From NCBI GenBank assembly GCA_946902875.1, contig OX336343.1, positions 20,383,596 to 20,447,595 on the forward strand: a stretch of DNA of 64,000 nucleotides, given 5' to 3'. The number at the start of each line of letters is the position of its first letter. Position 1 is the first letter of the stretch. Both the position numbers and the translations under genes were made by a program. This DNA comes from Nematopogon swammerdamellus (taxonomy: Eukaryota > Arthropoda > Insecta > Lepidoptera > Adelidae). The notes below the pieces were generated by a model, which saw only the letters and a program-made list of their open reading frames with translations, searched no databases and was not told the origin of the DNA. Below, piece by piece: positions 11,122 to 21,490 of the stretch.

Positions 11122-11402
11122 AAACAAAAAAAAAACCTATCAGTGACCGTTCAGCACATTTGTAGTTAAAATGTTTGATCATTCGGTAGATGGCGCTCTT
11201 CTGCATAGTATGATACTTGTATGGGAACCCCTCTTAACTCTCCTCTTTCGGTGTAAAGGACGAGTTCGGCACTTTGGGACCCCCATCGAGCCGGGGGCCC
11301 TGGCCCCGTGTGCCCATATGGAAAAGACACCCATGTCTAAAACCTATAGAAACCTCCAAAGAAGATCGGGATACTGAATTGTGCGGAAACTTGTCCACTC
11401 AC

Positions 11403-11556
11403 CTTCGCGGTCCGGGCAGACGAAGCGCGTGCGCGGCACCGGAGCTATCTCTGACGAGCCCGGGCAGGCCTGCGAGTGCGGCAGACTTCCCGGCCAGACG
11501 CACACCTCGTACCGGCTGTCGAACGCGAGGCCCGCCGGGCAGTCGAACTCGAACAC
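11403..11556 (-). CDS. Chitinase-like matrix protein, exon joining CBM14 no. 1 and no. 2
   Basis: About 51 residues. It begins VFEFDCPAGLAFDSRYEVC and then QACPG, the last three Cys of the first chitin-binding domain. After the linker SSEIAPVPRTR it gives FVCPDREG, the first Cys of the second. The acceptor is TTGCCAG at 11557-11563 and the donor GTGAGT at 11402. Phase 0 in and phase 1 out agree with the neighbouring exons. Splitting both CBM14 domains inside the domain suggests the pair arose by duplication of exons with this arrangement. Confidence 0.9.
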
Positions 11557-11571
11557 CTGGCAATTGAACCG

Positions 11572-13082
11572 CGCGTTTTTACACGTTTTTTTTATTGCAT
11601 CCGAACTGGTTTTTTTTTTTTTTATTGCTACCGAACTGGGTGGCTCTGTCCGAGGTCGCAACCTCAGGCGCAGCCAATTTCACCCCCGAGGAGGTGCCAG
11701 TCCGGCTTGGAGGTGGACTAATGTAGCTGGGGAAAGGCTATTAACCCGCGATTTGAAGATCTGTGGATTGTAGGAGTGGGGGAAGATATTTCCTGGGAGC
11801 CCGTTCCACACCTTTGCAGTGCGGCACAAGAACGATTTAGAGAATCGTGCAGTTCGAAGAACTCTTCTGTCGACTACAAACGGGTGTTCCGCGAGAGTAT
11901 GGCGGGTTTGGCGAAGGCGAACAGGAGGAGGAGGGATAAGGGAAGCAAGTTCGTCAGAGCAGCGGCCATAGTAGTACCGATAAAACAGGCTCAATGACCC
12001 AACGATACGTCTGTGCTTTAGAGGTTGAAGGTCCTTTGTGAGTACGGAGTCACCAATGAGGCGAATGGCTCGTCGCTGAATAGAATCCAAGGCTGAAAGA
12101 AGGTACTCAGGGGAACCCTCCCAAAGATGACTGCAATATTCCATCACCAGTCTTACTTGTGCTTTGTAGAGTGTAAGCAGTTGGACCGGCGTGAAAAATC
12201 GCCGACAGCGGTAAAGGACCCCTAATTTTCGAGACGCTAGTTTCGCCTTGGACTCTATGAACGATCGAAACCCAACGTCCCTGGACACCTCCATACCCAG
12301 GACGCCCATACTACCATCGTTGGTTACTTGGCTGCCCTGAAAAGTGCTTGGAGAGGAAACGGATCAGCCTTAGTAGAGAAGGCACAAGCTTGCGTCTTGG
12401 CTACGTTGAAGTTGACCAAGTTCTTCTTCCCCCAAGAGGATACTTTTTCGAGAACCTGGTCAACCCGAGCAACAGTTTCGCGTCTCGCGTTTGCTGCTGA
12501 GGCCTCTCTACCCTTCCAGTCCTTGATGAACCCTTCGTGCACCGTGCTGTCGTCCGCGTAACAGTGTATTTCGCCGAGCGAGAGCATGTCGTTGATGAAC
12601 AATAAAAACAGCACGGATCCTTGTGGAACACCAGCATTGATTGAGTAGTCGGCCGAGCAGGCACCATCTAGGGTGACAAAGATCGACCGACCACTCAAAA
12701 AGCTGGGGATCCAAGTGCACAGTTTTGTAGGGACACCGTAGGCCGGAAGCTTGCTTAAGAGTCGCCGGTGCCAGACGCGATCGAATGCTTTGGATATGTC
12801 CAGAGCGACCGCCAGCGATTCCCCAAAACCATCGAGCCTTTCAGCCCATAAATGCGTGACGTACGCCAGAAGATCTCCAGCCGACCTTTGCTTGCGAAAG
12901 CCGTATTGTTTGTCGTCGAGGAGTTTAGAGTCTTCTAGGTACGTCAGGAGTGCTGAGTTGACAATACGCTCCATAACCTTACTCAAAAGTGAGGTTATCG
13001 CAATAGGGCGATAGTTCGATGGGTTCGCTGGGTCCCCCTTCTTGGGGACCGGCTGGACCGAAGCTATCTTCCTTGTATATAA
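11572..13082 (-). mobile_element. Jockey/CR1-type LINE, truncated copy with reverse transcriptase
   Basis: The minus strand encodes RT segments: LSKVMERIVN with GFRKQRSAGD (from about 12986), DISKAFDRVWH, VPQGSVL, and the catalytic YADD (CYADDSTVHEG). After one frameshift near 12320 comes the C-terminal part EYCSHLWEGSP and RTAKVWNGLP, ending at 11680. The copy is 5'-truncated, has lost a few residues after VPQGSVL, and is not functional. Its 3' end has two tandem tail pieces of the type CCAGTTCGG..GCAATAAAA (11572-11640), just upstream of the splice acceptor at 11557. Confidence 0.85.
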
Positions 13083-13215
13083 GTCCTTCGGTTGGCCACC
13101 GGTGTGGGTGGCTGTGCCTCAGGTACAACCTCGATGAGGTGCCAGTCCGGCTTGTAGGTAGGGGAAGGCTATTAACGCGAGAATTGAAAATGTATTTGCC
13201 AGTTTTGAAAAAAAA
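13083..13215 (-). mobile_element. Second 3'-end fragment of the same LINE
   Basis: GAGGTGCCAGTCCGGCTTG and GGCTATTAAC(G) repeat the 3' part of the adjacent LINE (compare 11690-11755), in the same orientation. It stops at an A-rich stretch on + at 13208-13220. Confidence 0.7.
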
Positions 13216-13546
13216 AAAAAATATATATATATAATCAACCAATTAATAACACCATTTACCTTGGTAATGATATTGATAATTATAAAAAAAAACATTGTAT
13301 TTTCCAAGCCTATACATGTTCCTAAATATGTACCTACCTTTCTATGTTAAAAATTCCAACTAAGCTAGCATGCATTGTAAAAATACGATTATTTATTTAA
13401 CACTACGTACATACGTACGTCACGTGTAATGTTTGCATAGAGTATTTGTGTACTGGTGCACTATTGATACTGATACCGTACAGAAAACCAAGTGTATTTA
13501 CCAAGTCACAAAAAATGCGTACAGTACGCGGCAGTAAGCCCACCTA

Positions 13547-13853
13547 TTGGTGTTCAACACAGAGCATGAAATGCGCGCGCCCGCCCCTACTAGAGGCGCC
13601 GTGAGCGCGATTTCTATAAAAGGCCGTTGAAGCCTGTGGGCGTGGCCTATGACTTACAATATGTGTGTTGTGCGTGTGCCTAACTTGCTCCTCTTTGTGG
13701 GTAGTGTCGATACTAGCACACACACACACACACATACGAAGCGCTAGCAGCTCTGCGTACGGTTATTGGGTTTCAAATATCATCGCTTAAGGCGCCTCTA
13801 GTAGGGGGCGCGGGCGGTAGGTATTTGATGCTCTGTGGTGTTCAATAAAGAAT
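13547..13853. mobile_element. Inverted-repeat element (MITE-like)
   Basis: Imperfect arms: about 13550-13600 (GTGTTCAACACAGAGCAT to CTAGAGGCGCC) pairs with 13789-13850 (GGCGCCTCTAGTAG to GATGCTCTGTGGTGTTCAA). The interior has a CA microsatellite at 13712-13732 and no coding sequence. Confidence 0.6.
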
Positions 13854-13884
13854 ATATACATACATACATATACAGTAAATAATG

Positions 13885-14001
13885 GTAGGTAGAAGCGCAG
13901 TAAATAATGCACGTCGGGCTTTAGAAAGAGACAATCCCATTGTAGAGCGTGTCGTCTCTTTCTAAAATCCAACGTGCATTATTTACTGCGCTTCTACCTA
14001 C
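13885..14001. mobile_element. Hairpin MITE, family N
   Basis: A 117-bp near-perfect palindrome starting GTAGGTAGAAGCGCAGTAAA and ending with its reverse complement. The inner arms carry CTTTAGAAAGAGACAAT. Related copies lie at 40646-40757 and, split by a LINE, at 16652-17062. Confidence 0.75.
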
Positions 14002-15029
14002 AATACTGTCTTTGTGGATGGAATGCTCAAGGATATTGCAATGATTAAATTACTTTGTAACAGGTTTGTGGTACTGGTCTGGGCTGGCTGGGGTACTGAA
14101 ATGACTGATTGATCAGTACAGTACAGACAGAAACAAAAGAAAACCATCAATATTTCCGAATCTAACTTATCTATCTCACATAGATAGTTAGTTACATTCA
14201 TACATACATACAATACCATAACATTTTAAAATATTATATAAGAAAGACCGAACAGACAGATTAATCTGTGTTGGTCTTTTTAAAAATAAAGTAAGGGAAG
14301 GTTCCATACAGTTAGAAATATTAATATCTATATACGTATTGTACTGACAATTTTATCTATACAATAACGGTTTTTATTCGTACTCCTAGCGCCATCTATG
14401 CGTACGGAACTGAACGAGACGTTCGTGAATTCAGCAATTTTCTCCATGGAAATCGTAATGGAAATTGAATTATTTTCAATGTAAAGTTGCATGATGGTCG
14501 AAATACGACGAATTGTAAAGGGTCGTGGCGGTAGTGCCGCTGGCGCTCGAACTTGCGGGAGCCACTACCGTGTGCCCCGAGCAATGGCCCAGGGTGACGA
14601 GAGGTCGAATCCTAGGGGTGCATTTTGTAGGCTGCTCGAAAAATATGCAATACATCCACGTACTGTTTGTATGTAGTATGTATGTATGTTCTATACTATA
14701 CATGTGTGTGTTTATGTATTGTATAAATAGGTATGTATGTTATATGTAGGTATACTTATAAATAAAATACAAAAATGTGTATTCCTAGTCCCTTTCACTT
14801 GCACTGACTACCAATAATTCAGGGGTCTGATATCAAAGGTGACAATTTCCAATATTTTACTGGGTGTGTGTGCTCGATTTTTGTATATTTTCTTTAATAT
14901 CTTTCAAAATTTTAAAATGCATTTAAAATTATCTTTGTATTCCTTTTCATTTATATTAGATCACATGATGCACTTGAAAAAAAAAAGAATTACTTTTATT
15001 TTGCTTTATAGTTTGTACCCCCAAAATTG
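14002..15029. other. Intron sequence, nothing recognised
   Basis: AT-rich, with short TATG and TACATA runs (14195-14210, 14680-14750). No splice-bounded open frame with domain similarity is seen. Confidence 0.5.
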
Positions 15030-15225
15030 ACCCACAATATCGTCCATTTACACTATAGGTCTGTGATAGGGTCAACAAACTCTAAATATTATGTACCAAA
15101 TTTCAACTTTTTTCGTCCAGTAGATTCGGAGAAAATAATATGTGCAGTGACACACAGACAGACAGACAACAAGAGTGATCCTATGAGAGTTCCGTTTTTC
15201 CTCTTCTGATTTACGGAACCCTAAC
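15030..15225 (+). repeat. Interspersed repeat fragment ending in a 'gttccg...acggaaccct' motif
   Basis: Ends GAGAGTTCCGTTTTTCC then TTACGGAACCCTAA, preceded by CACACAGACAGACAGACAAC. It resembles the repeat tails at 50790-50910 and 52250-52350. No coding sequence. Confidence 0.45.
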
Positions 15226-15258
15226 AATTAAGTATTTGGTTTGGAGTAAGTAACTCAC

Positions 15259-15369
15259 GGTGTAGTCAGGCGAGAGCTGGTCGAACTTGACGCATCTGTA
15301 GAAGCGCGCGCAGGTGCGCGGATGCACGAAGTAGCCCTGCCGCGAGCACGTGAACTCCGTGCGCGTGTC
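15259..15369 (-). CDS. Chitinase-like matrix protein, exon with first half of CBM14 no. 1
   Basis: 37 residues containing FTCSRQGYFVHPRTCARFYR and then CVKFDQLSPDYT. These are the first three Cys and the aromatic chitin-contact positions of a type-2 chitin-binding domain, completed by the next exon. The acceptor is CCCCCAG at 15370-15376 and the donor GTGAGT at 15258; phase 0 on both sides. A minisatellite begins only about 55 bases upstream of the acceptor. Confidence 0.9.
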
Positions 15370-15423
15370 CTGGGGGAGACACGGAGAGCGACGCGGCTTA
15401 TAGTATCCAGTCTGCCTATTCTA

Positions 15424-15905
15424 CATTCCACGGTTACATACATTCCACCAATTCCACGGTTACATACATTCCACGGTTACATACATTCCACGGTTACATA
15501 CATTCCACGGTTACATACATTCCATGGTTATATACATTCTACGGTTACATAAATTCCACGGTTACATACATTCCATGGTTATATACATTCTACGGTTACA
15601 TACATTCCACGGTTACATACATTCCATGGTTATATACATTCTACGGTTACATAAATTCCACGGTTACATACATTCCATGGTTATATACATTCTACGGTTA
15701 CATAAATTCCACGGTTACATACATTCCATGGTTATATACATCCTACGGTTACATACATTCCACGGGTACATACATTCCAAGGTTACATACATTCCAAGGT
15801 TACGTACATTCCACGGTTACATACAATCCACGGTTTTATACACATTGCACGGTTACATACATTCCACGATTACATACATCATTCCCACGGTTACATTTTT
15901 TTAAC
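15424..15905. repeat. 17-bp minisatellite with 51-bp higher-order unit
   Basis: Tandem copies of a 17-base unit of type CATTCCACGGTTACATA. Between about 15520 and 15760 three variants alternate (CCATGG, TCTACGG, TTCCACGG), making a 51-base higher-order repeat present about five times. Open frames across it are artefacts of the repeat. Confidence 0.9.
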
Positions 15906-15929
15906 AGTTCGGTTACATTCCCACGGTTA

Positions 15930-16205
15930 CAGTTTTACGTGGAATGTATGTAACTTACATACATTCCACGTAAAACTGTAGGCCCGTTCCCTTCTTACCT
16001 TACTTAGTTGTAGAGTTTATCACGCCAGGGTTGGTACCACCGCACTCAATTAAAGGTCGGCCGAAGCGGTTATGTAAATAGTTAATGTTTTCCATTCATT
16101 TCAGTGTATATGCGGCACAACCACAAGGAAGCACTGGCATGGCACCTAGTTCACACACATGATGACCTGACATCACGAGTGCAGACATGGCAGGTCCCAC
16201 AAATT
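15930..16205 (+). mobile_element. Degraded family S SINE behind a perfect hairpin
   Basis: From about 15966 the SINE body is recognisable (AAAACTGTAGGCCCGTTCCC, GGTTGGTACCACCGCACT, CATGGCACCTAGTTCAC) but diverged, and its tail is broken. Its start is fused to a palindrome at 15930-15978 that ends the minisatellite. Confidence 0.6.
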
Positions 16206-16394
16206 TTTCATTTCTGTATTTTTTTATTTAACATTATTATTTTATATTTATATGCATTTTTGCTTTTGAGAGAATAATGCTATACTTATACGAGTTTCGC
16301 ATTCTCAAAAATGTTCTGCGTCCTTGTAAACTTACATAGTTACAATCGGAATCATGAAAGGTCAATTGGGCAAAAAAAAACACAAGACAGTTAC

Positions 16395-16518
16395 CTCTCT
16401 CAGTGAGTGTATAACGCCGTCGGAGTCGACAACCTGGGTGATCCTGTACGGAGACACCTGGAGCTCGTCCAGGGCGCGCGGCAGCGCCACTGACGAGAGA
16501 ATCTCGCTCTCGAGAGAC
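16395..16518 (-). CDS. Chitinase-like matrix protein, linker exon
   Basis: 41 residues (SLESEILSSVALPRALDELQ, then VSPYRITQVVDSDGVIHSLRE) linking the GH18-like domain to the first chitin-binding domain. There is no recognisable domain. The call rests on an open frame, phase agreement with both neighbours (its first base completes an Arg codon), acceptor TTGCAG at 16519-16524 and donor GTAACT at 16394. No Cys. It is the least certain exon of the chain. Confidence 0.75.
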
Positions 16519-16651
16519 CTGCAACATCGTTAGGAACTCCTGAGCTTTTAATTCTTACCAGACGCCAGCTTACTTCGACGCTGCTTAATCAGGCAACCAA
16601 CCACTTTGGAACCCACGAGCTTGGTTGCTGTGGCGTAGCAAAACTAGCTCC

Positions 16652-17062
16652 AGCTTTAGAAAGAGACAACCCGGTGTTTTTTTTTTTATAGTAAGCGCGA
16701 CATATCGCGCCGAGCCACCCATAAGGTGTCTAGCGATGCCCTTGGACATTCGGTCGCATGCGGGAGCTGCGAATGCCATGCCGGCCTGACAGGTGCCAAT
16801 TCACGCCTCTCTTGAAGGACCCGAGACTATACTTGGGGGGAAATATGTGGGCAGGGAGAGCGTTCCAGACTTTACTGGTTCTGTGGAGGAAGGATTTGCA
16901 GAACCGATTGGTGCGCATCCGCGGTAAGTTCAGCGTATAAGGAATGCAATCGCTGCCCAGTGCGCGTTGTACGGAGGTGGAAAGGGGACGGCGGAAACGC
17001 GTTAAACAGCTCCTCCGAGCGACAGGGACGACGCTATACAACCGGATTGTCTCTTTCTAAAT
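16652..17062. mobile_element. Family N MITE split by a nested LINE fragment
   Basis: The left arm AGCTTTAGAAAGAGACAACC (16652-16671) and the right arm GGATTGTCTCTTTCTAAA (17044-17061) belong to one hairpin element like those at 13885 and 40646. The two halves are separated by the LINE piece at 16677-17018. Confidence 0.65.
16677..17018 (-). mobile_element. LINE 3' fragment (ORF2 C-terminus) nested in a MITE
   Basis: A T-run at 16677 is the A-tail. The minus strand encodes RMRTNRFCKSFLHRTSKVWN and FPPKYSLGSFKRGVNWHLSG, the usual C-terminus of Jockey/CR1-type ORF2. Related 3' ends occur at 28745, 31430, 44590, 48710 and 59155. Confidence 0.75.
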
Positions 17063-17079
17063 CTCGACACGCAATATTT

Positions 17080-18020
17080 GCTGCCGCCAACTGTACACAT
17101 TTCTTTGCGTTGCAACAGAACAATTGAAGTCACGCAACCGGCTTCCTCTAGTAAAATTATCTGAAACATTTCATGTAGATAATTATTGTTGGAAAACACG
17201 AATCTGAAGAACTAAACTCTACAAAAAATCCTTACAACCCTTTTAATATTTTTTTTTAATTTTCTCCGAAGAGGTTGCATGCATATAACTTCTTCTTTTT
17301 AAAATACTTAAATAATTATCTCGGCGTTTGTCCATAGCATCATTCGTTTTTTTTTTAGAATATAGGTATATTCAATTTAAATAAGAAAAGCGACGTAAGC
17401 GCCACGCCGCCTTTGATCTACCTCACTTGCTGTTCTTTTCATACATACATTCATGCGCCTTCGCTCTGTCCCTGTCTGACAGGGGTGAAAAGGAAAATTC
17501 ACGATCATTCAAGGTCATTTTGTGGCGCCTTAAGCTAATTTCACAAAGGTCAAGCTATCGAGCGCAGGACAGGGTTTCTAACTTATGATTTTATTAGTCT
17601 TTACTTTATTTAAAAACTCGCTTCGCAGCCTATGTCCATCCTGAAGGTCCATTTTAAATATTGATCAAAGAATTTTTAAAATCGGATGAGTATTTTCGGA
17701 GATTACGTCCTACATCCAAATTAATTTACCTCTATATAATATTAGTGTAGATAGTGTAGATAAACAAAGCTGGAGCGAGCGCTGACCGGATACGTTTGAT
17801 TCTTCATTCACTCATTCACTCATTCATAATCTGCCTATTTCTATGAATATAAATGTATTAATTCGTTAACAACTCGTGGGAATTTCTGCCTACGCAGACT
17901 ACGACAGAATTTACTGAACATATATTCCTTTGCTACATTCATGGCTAAGGCGCTGTCACTTCGGTAGATCAATAATATGGTTGAATCAAAAACTATGGTA
18001 ATTTTCAACAAAAGCATTTC
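17080..18020. other. Intron sequence, nothing recognised
   Basis: AT-rich. No domain-bearing open frame and no repeat seen elsewhere in the window, except generic low-complexity runs and CATTCACTCATTCA at 17808-17825. Confidence 0.45.
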
Positions 18021-18023
18021 TTT

Positions 18024-18240
18024 TATGTAATCCGGTATGGGTGGCTGAGTCCCAAAGTACATGCACCAACCAGCCAGTATCCAAGAAGGTAGGTGCCATA
18101 CCGGGGACTTCCCTTTAGATCACTGGACTAGAGGAGAACACCGCCGAGGCTGCCAAACCCAGTCGGCTACAATAATTTGAGCCTACCACTAGGAAGGGAA
18201 AGGAGTATTCTGGTTTTCCCTGTACAGTGTAACCGAACCT
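18024..18240 (-). mobile_element. Family M SINE, headless and diverged
   Basis: On + it reads ATGTAATCCGGTATGGGTGG, CATACCGGGGACTTCCC, CTGGACTAGAGGAGAACAC and GAGCCTACCACTAGG, matching the body of the other M copies. The tRNA-like head is missing and the 3' part directly meets the A-tail of the next SINE. Confidence 0.65.
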
Positions 18241-18248
18241 AACTACCA

Positions 18249-18728
18249 CTTTTTTTTTTTTTTATGGAACTCGACACGGTTGGCTACATCACCTACAATA
18301 TCCGTGATGTCAGCCCATAACACAGGGTGAACTAGGTGCCATGTCAGTGCTTCCCTTCATTTCATGTCGGCTACACTAAACTGGACGGAAAACACGAACT
18401 ATTTACATAGCCGTTTCGACCGACGTTTCGTTCAGTGCGGTGGTACCAACCCGGCCGGGATAAACGCTACCACCTAGTAAGGTAAGAAGGGAAGGGACCT
18501 ACAGTTTAACGTGGAATCCGAACCACGGTCAGCCTCCAACGGTCGAGCGGTCACCCATCCAATCAATGACCGCGCTCAGCGTTGCTTAATAACAGTTGAC
18601 TAACCAACCGCGCCACTGAGCTACCGAGGCTGACGAATTTTCTTATCCCTTAGTCGACTTTTACGACATGCGACGGGGAGAGATGCAGTGGGGCTATTCT
18701 TTTTTAGTACCGACCCCACACGGTACAA
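18249..18728 (-). mobile_element. Composite SINE: T-type head + 5S/tRNA head + S body
   Basis: Read on the minus strand the order is: T head (TACCGTGTGGGGTCGGTAC, 18728 down to about 18640), tRNA-like A-box, 5S-like stretch, B-box, common body, A-tail. It is almost identical in order and linkers to 241-681 and close to 43318-43738, so the composite moved as one unit. Confidence 0.8.
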
Positions 18729-18769
18729 AAAGTACCTTGTATCAACCTACAGGTGAAACTAGGATGTAG

Positions 18770-18885
18770 GTACCTAGTGCGCTTCGTGCGCACGAAGCGA
18801 AGGAACGCGGGCGTGCTCGGCCGGCCGAGACGACGACCGCGTTCCTTCGCTTCGTGCGCACGTCGTGCGCACGAAGCGCAGCTCT
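18770..18885. repeat. GC-rich inverted repeat
   Basis: GCGCTTCGTGCGCACGAAGC at about 18778 and its near-complement at 18845-18884, with CGAAGGAACGCG pairing with CGCGTTCCTTCG. The flanks TAGGTACCTAG and TGGTACCTAC also face each other. No coding sequence. Confidence 0.55.
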
Positions 18886-19004
18886 GGTACCTACATAACT
18901 ATTATCTAACTAACATGGCTGAATCTCATACAACGTACAATGTACGTTGTAGGTACGTCGTACATAATATTATACCATTCTCAAAACCTTTTGAACAGAT
19001 GAAG

Positions 19005-19335
19005 CCGCTATGCGCTGCATCTCTCCCCATTCATGTCGTAAAAGGCGACTAAGGGACTAAGGGATAAGGACAAGATGCCGTGCTAAAGGGCGGCAGGCTC
19101 GCCACCTCTCACCTTGGCACGGTACTTCCACCGAGTCATGCAGCAGGTGGGTCTGTCTTCGTACCTTACTTGCTGCTTGATCGATTGAATCTTGTTCGAA
19201 TACTTTGCAAAACGTGGTGGTCGGTGTTGTGCTGTAATTTGCCAGAGTACTTGCAGCACAACACCGATTACTCTGCTTATCCCGATTGTCGGGATTCAGC
19301 GTGTGTGATATTTATGTATATATGTATGAAGCCGC
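19005..19335 (+). mobile_element. Family T repeat
   Basis: Plus-strand copy lacking the first bases of the head. It contains GTCGTAAAAGGCGACTAAGG with a small local duplication, TGCCGTGCTAAAGGGCG, and ends CCGATTGTCGGGATTCAGC followed by a TATG-rich tail. It sits 45 bases from the donor of the neighbouring exon, in antisense. Confidence 0.7.
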
Positions 19336-19380
19336 TAAGTATGTGACTTGTATGCAGGACATGTCATATCATATCTTTAC

Positions 19381-19578
19381 CTGAGCACAGCACCCCTAGG
19401 CGCCCGCTTCTGCGAGTTGAGGACCTTGGCCAGTGCAGTAAGCAGCGAGGGTCCGCAGTCTGTGTCCGCATCACGATCCGCCTGCATCAGCGCCAATCCC
19501 GCCAAACCACGCACGCGGGCGTACTTCCCCTTCACGTCCACTGACGAGGAGTCCTCGAATGCGATCCAGTCGGCTTTC
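19381..19578 (-). CDS. Chitinase-like matrix protein, exon with C-terminal part of the GH18 fold
   Basis: About 65 residues: KADWIAFEDSSSVDVKGKYA, RVRGLAGLALMQADRDADTD, then CGPSLLTALAKVL. By eye this matches the end of insect GH18 chitinases (WVGYDD, S..LKA.YA, GLGG...W.LDLDD, CG...L). The W and the GL.G turn are kept, while the usual active-site Trp of the MVW segment is replaced (ALMQAD). The acceptor is TTGTTCAG at 19579-19586 and the donor GTAAAG at 19380. Its first G completes a Lys codon from the previous exon. Confidence 0.88.
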
Positions 19579-19722
19579 CTGAACAATATCGGCAATATCT
19601 GAATTATTCTGGATACCGCACGGAGACTGCTGAGAAAGAATCCTATTGAATCCATATGGAAATGCTCTGATCAGTTTCCGCTCTGGAGAAATCTCAAGGA
19701 CGACAATATGAGTGACCTTAAT

Positions 19723-19932
19723 ACCTTTTTTTATGTTATCCGGTATGGGTGGGTGGCTGTCGGAGCGGCCAAAGCACATGCTCCGACCAGCCAATATCAC
19801 ATCCGAGAAGGCAGCTGTGCCATACTGGAGACTTCCCTGGATTTCTAGCTATACTGCACTAGAGGAGAACCCAACCGAGGCTGCTATGCGGCCATCTTAC
19901 ATCCAGTACGGTGGATCCAGTACCTTGGAATG
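19723..19932 (-). mobile_element. Family M SINE, 5'-truncated
   Basis: Begins at the A-tail (TTTTTTTATGTTATCCGGTA) and runs through CTCCGACCAGCCAATATCAC to CATCCAGTACGGTGG. The tRNA-like head is absent. Confidence 0.7.
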
Positions 19933-20339
19933 ACATTGGAGATACGAATGCTCAATATTATACTCGTATTATATTATTCCGGGATATTCCGGAACAAGAC
20001 TAGAAAGACAGATACATATTATAATTATTTTAGTAAATTGAGTCTATCGTATTGGAAATATTTGATAGTAATGTACCTATTTGTAACAGCGTTCACGGTT
20101 GCACCGCTATTTGCCTAGGCGCTTCATTGACACAAATTATTTTGATAGGCTAGGTTTTTCACAGCATATGTCGAAATATGCTGTGGCCATTCTTGCTGTC
20201 TAGATCAGAAGTAGTAAGTTTTGTCGGTTTCATGAGCTGTCGACGTCGATTGCTTTCGTTATTTTGACTCATCCGCGTAGAACCTAAATTTAAACGTAGC
20301 ATACCGTCTGCTGTTAGATTGTAGGTTATTCTAGTTTTT

Positions 20340-21480
20340 ATACTCACTTGAAGTTAGCTTCTTCTAATGCCGGGCTACCGGGTGTGCTCAGGGTCTCGTT
20401 GGAGACACAGAAATGCAATGTCATCTACTGAAGTGCTGCTGTCAGCTGCAACTGTACGGAGTCCCAGCTTCTATACCCACTTGAATGCATACGGAGCGGA
20501 CAGCCTCTGATCTCTGTCCAACGTCCACTTGCCGCTACCCAGCTCCTATCACATCTCACTCTGACTCGTCCAGTGCGGGGCTACTAGGGGTACGTGAAAT
20601 CTCTTTTGGAGTTGGAAGTGCAACGTAGCTACGTTGCACTGCTGCTAGCTGCAACTGCGAGACATTCCTGCATATATACTTACTTTTAGAAGTACGGAGA
20701 GGACAGATCCTGGACTCTATCATGGTTCCACTTGCAACTGCTCAGTTTCTCAGACAGCTTGCTATGACTTAGTTCATGTGGACTGGATACCGGGGTACTT
20801 AGAGTCTCGTTGGATAATCAGAACTTTACTTATCATCATTCCTGCTGTGATCTGCAACTGCGAGGAATCCCCGTAGATTTCTATACTTACTTGAAGGCGT
20901 ACGGAGCGGACAGATCCTGGCCTCTATAATGGTTCCACTTGCCACTGCTCAGTTGTTCTGACTCAAATCGGGTGGATTCGTTCAGTGAGGGGCTACCGGG
21001 GTACTTAGGGTCTCGTTGGATAGTCAGAATTTATCATACCTGCTGCTGGCAGCTGCAACTTCGGGGAATCCCCGTAGATTTTTATACTCACTTGAAGGCG
21101 TACGAAGCGGAAAGATCCTGGTCTCTCCAGCGTCCACTTGCCACTGTCTAGCTCCTCACACAGCACACAGCAGCTCATACACAGTGAGGGACTACCGGGG
21201 TACTTAGGGTCTCGTTGGGTAGTCAGAATTTATCATCCCGGCTGCTGGCAGCTGCAACTGCGGGGAATCCCCGTAGATTTCTATACTCACTTGAAGGCGT
21301 ACGGAGCGGACAGATCCTGGTCTCTCTCCAGCGTCCACTTGCCACTGTCTAGCTCCTCATACAGCACACAGCAGCTCATATACAGTGAGGGGCACCGGGG
21401 TACTTAGGGTCTCGTTGGGTAGTTAGAATTTATCATCGCTACTGCTGGCAGTTGCAACTGCGGGGAATCCCCGTAGATTT
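20340..21480 (-). repeat. Tandem array of decayed copies of a GH18 exon end plus intron start
   Basis: Units of about 200 bp each contain, on the minus strand, a degenerate version of the end of the exon at 21491-21726 (GGCAAGTGGACGCTGG to GTACGCCTTCAAG) and a splice-donor-like GTGAGT, GTAAGT or GTGGGT, then about 40 intron bases (CGGGGATTCCCCGCAG type). Donor-like sites lie near 21281, 21082, 20882, 20671, 20471 and 20340. Units nearest the true exon are most similar to it; distal ones have stops and indels. No intact acceptor and frame were found, so I read them as pseudo-exons. Confidence 0.85.
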
Positions 21481-21490
21481 CTATACTCAC

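Noticed and set aside
15322..15904. Open frames with repeats like MVIYILRLHTFHGYIHS
   Set aside because: They are translations of the 17-bp minisatellite; its period of 17 cycles through all frames of 51 bases and stays open by chance.
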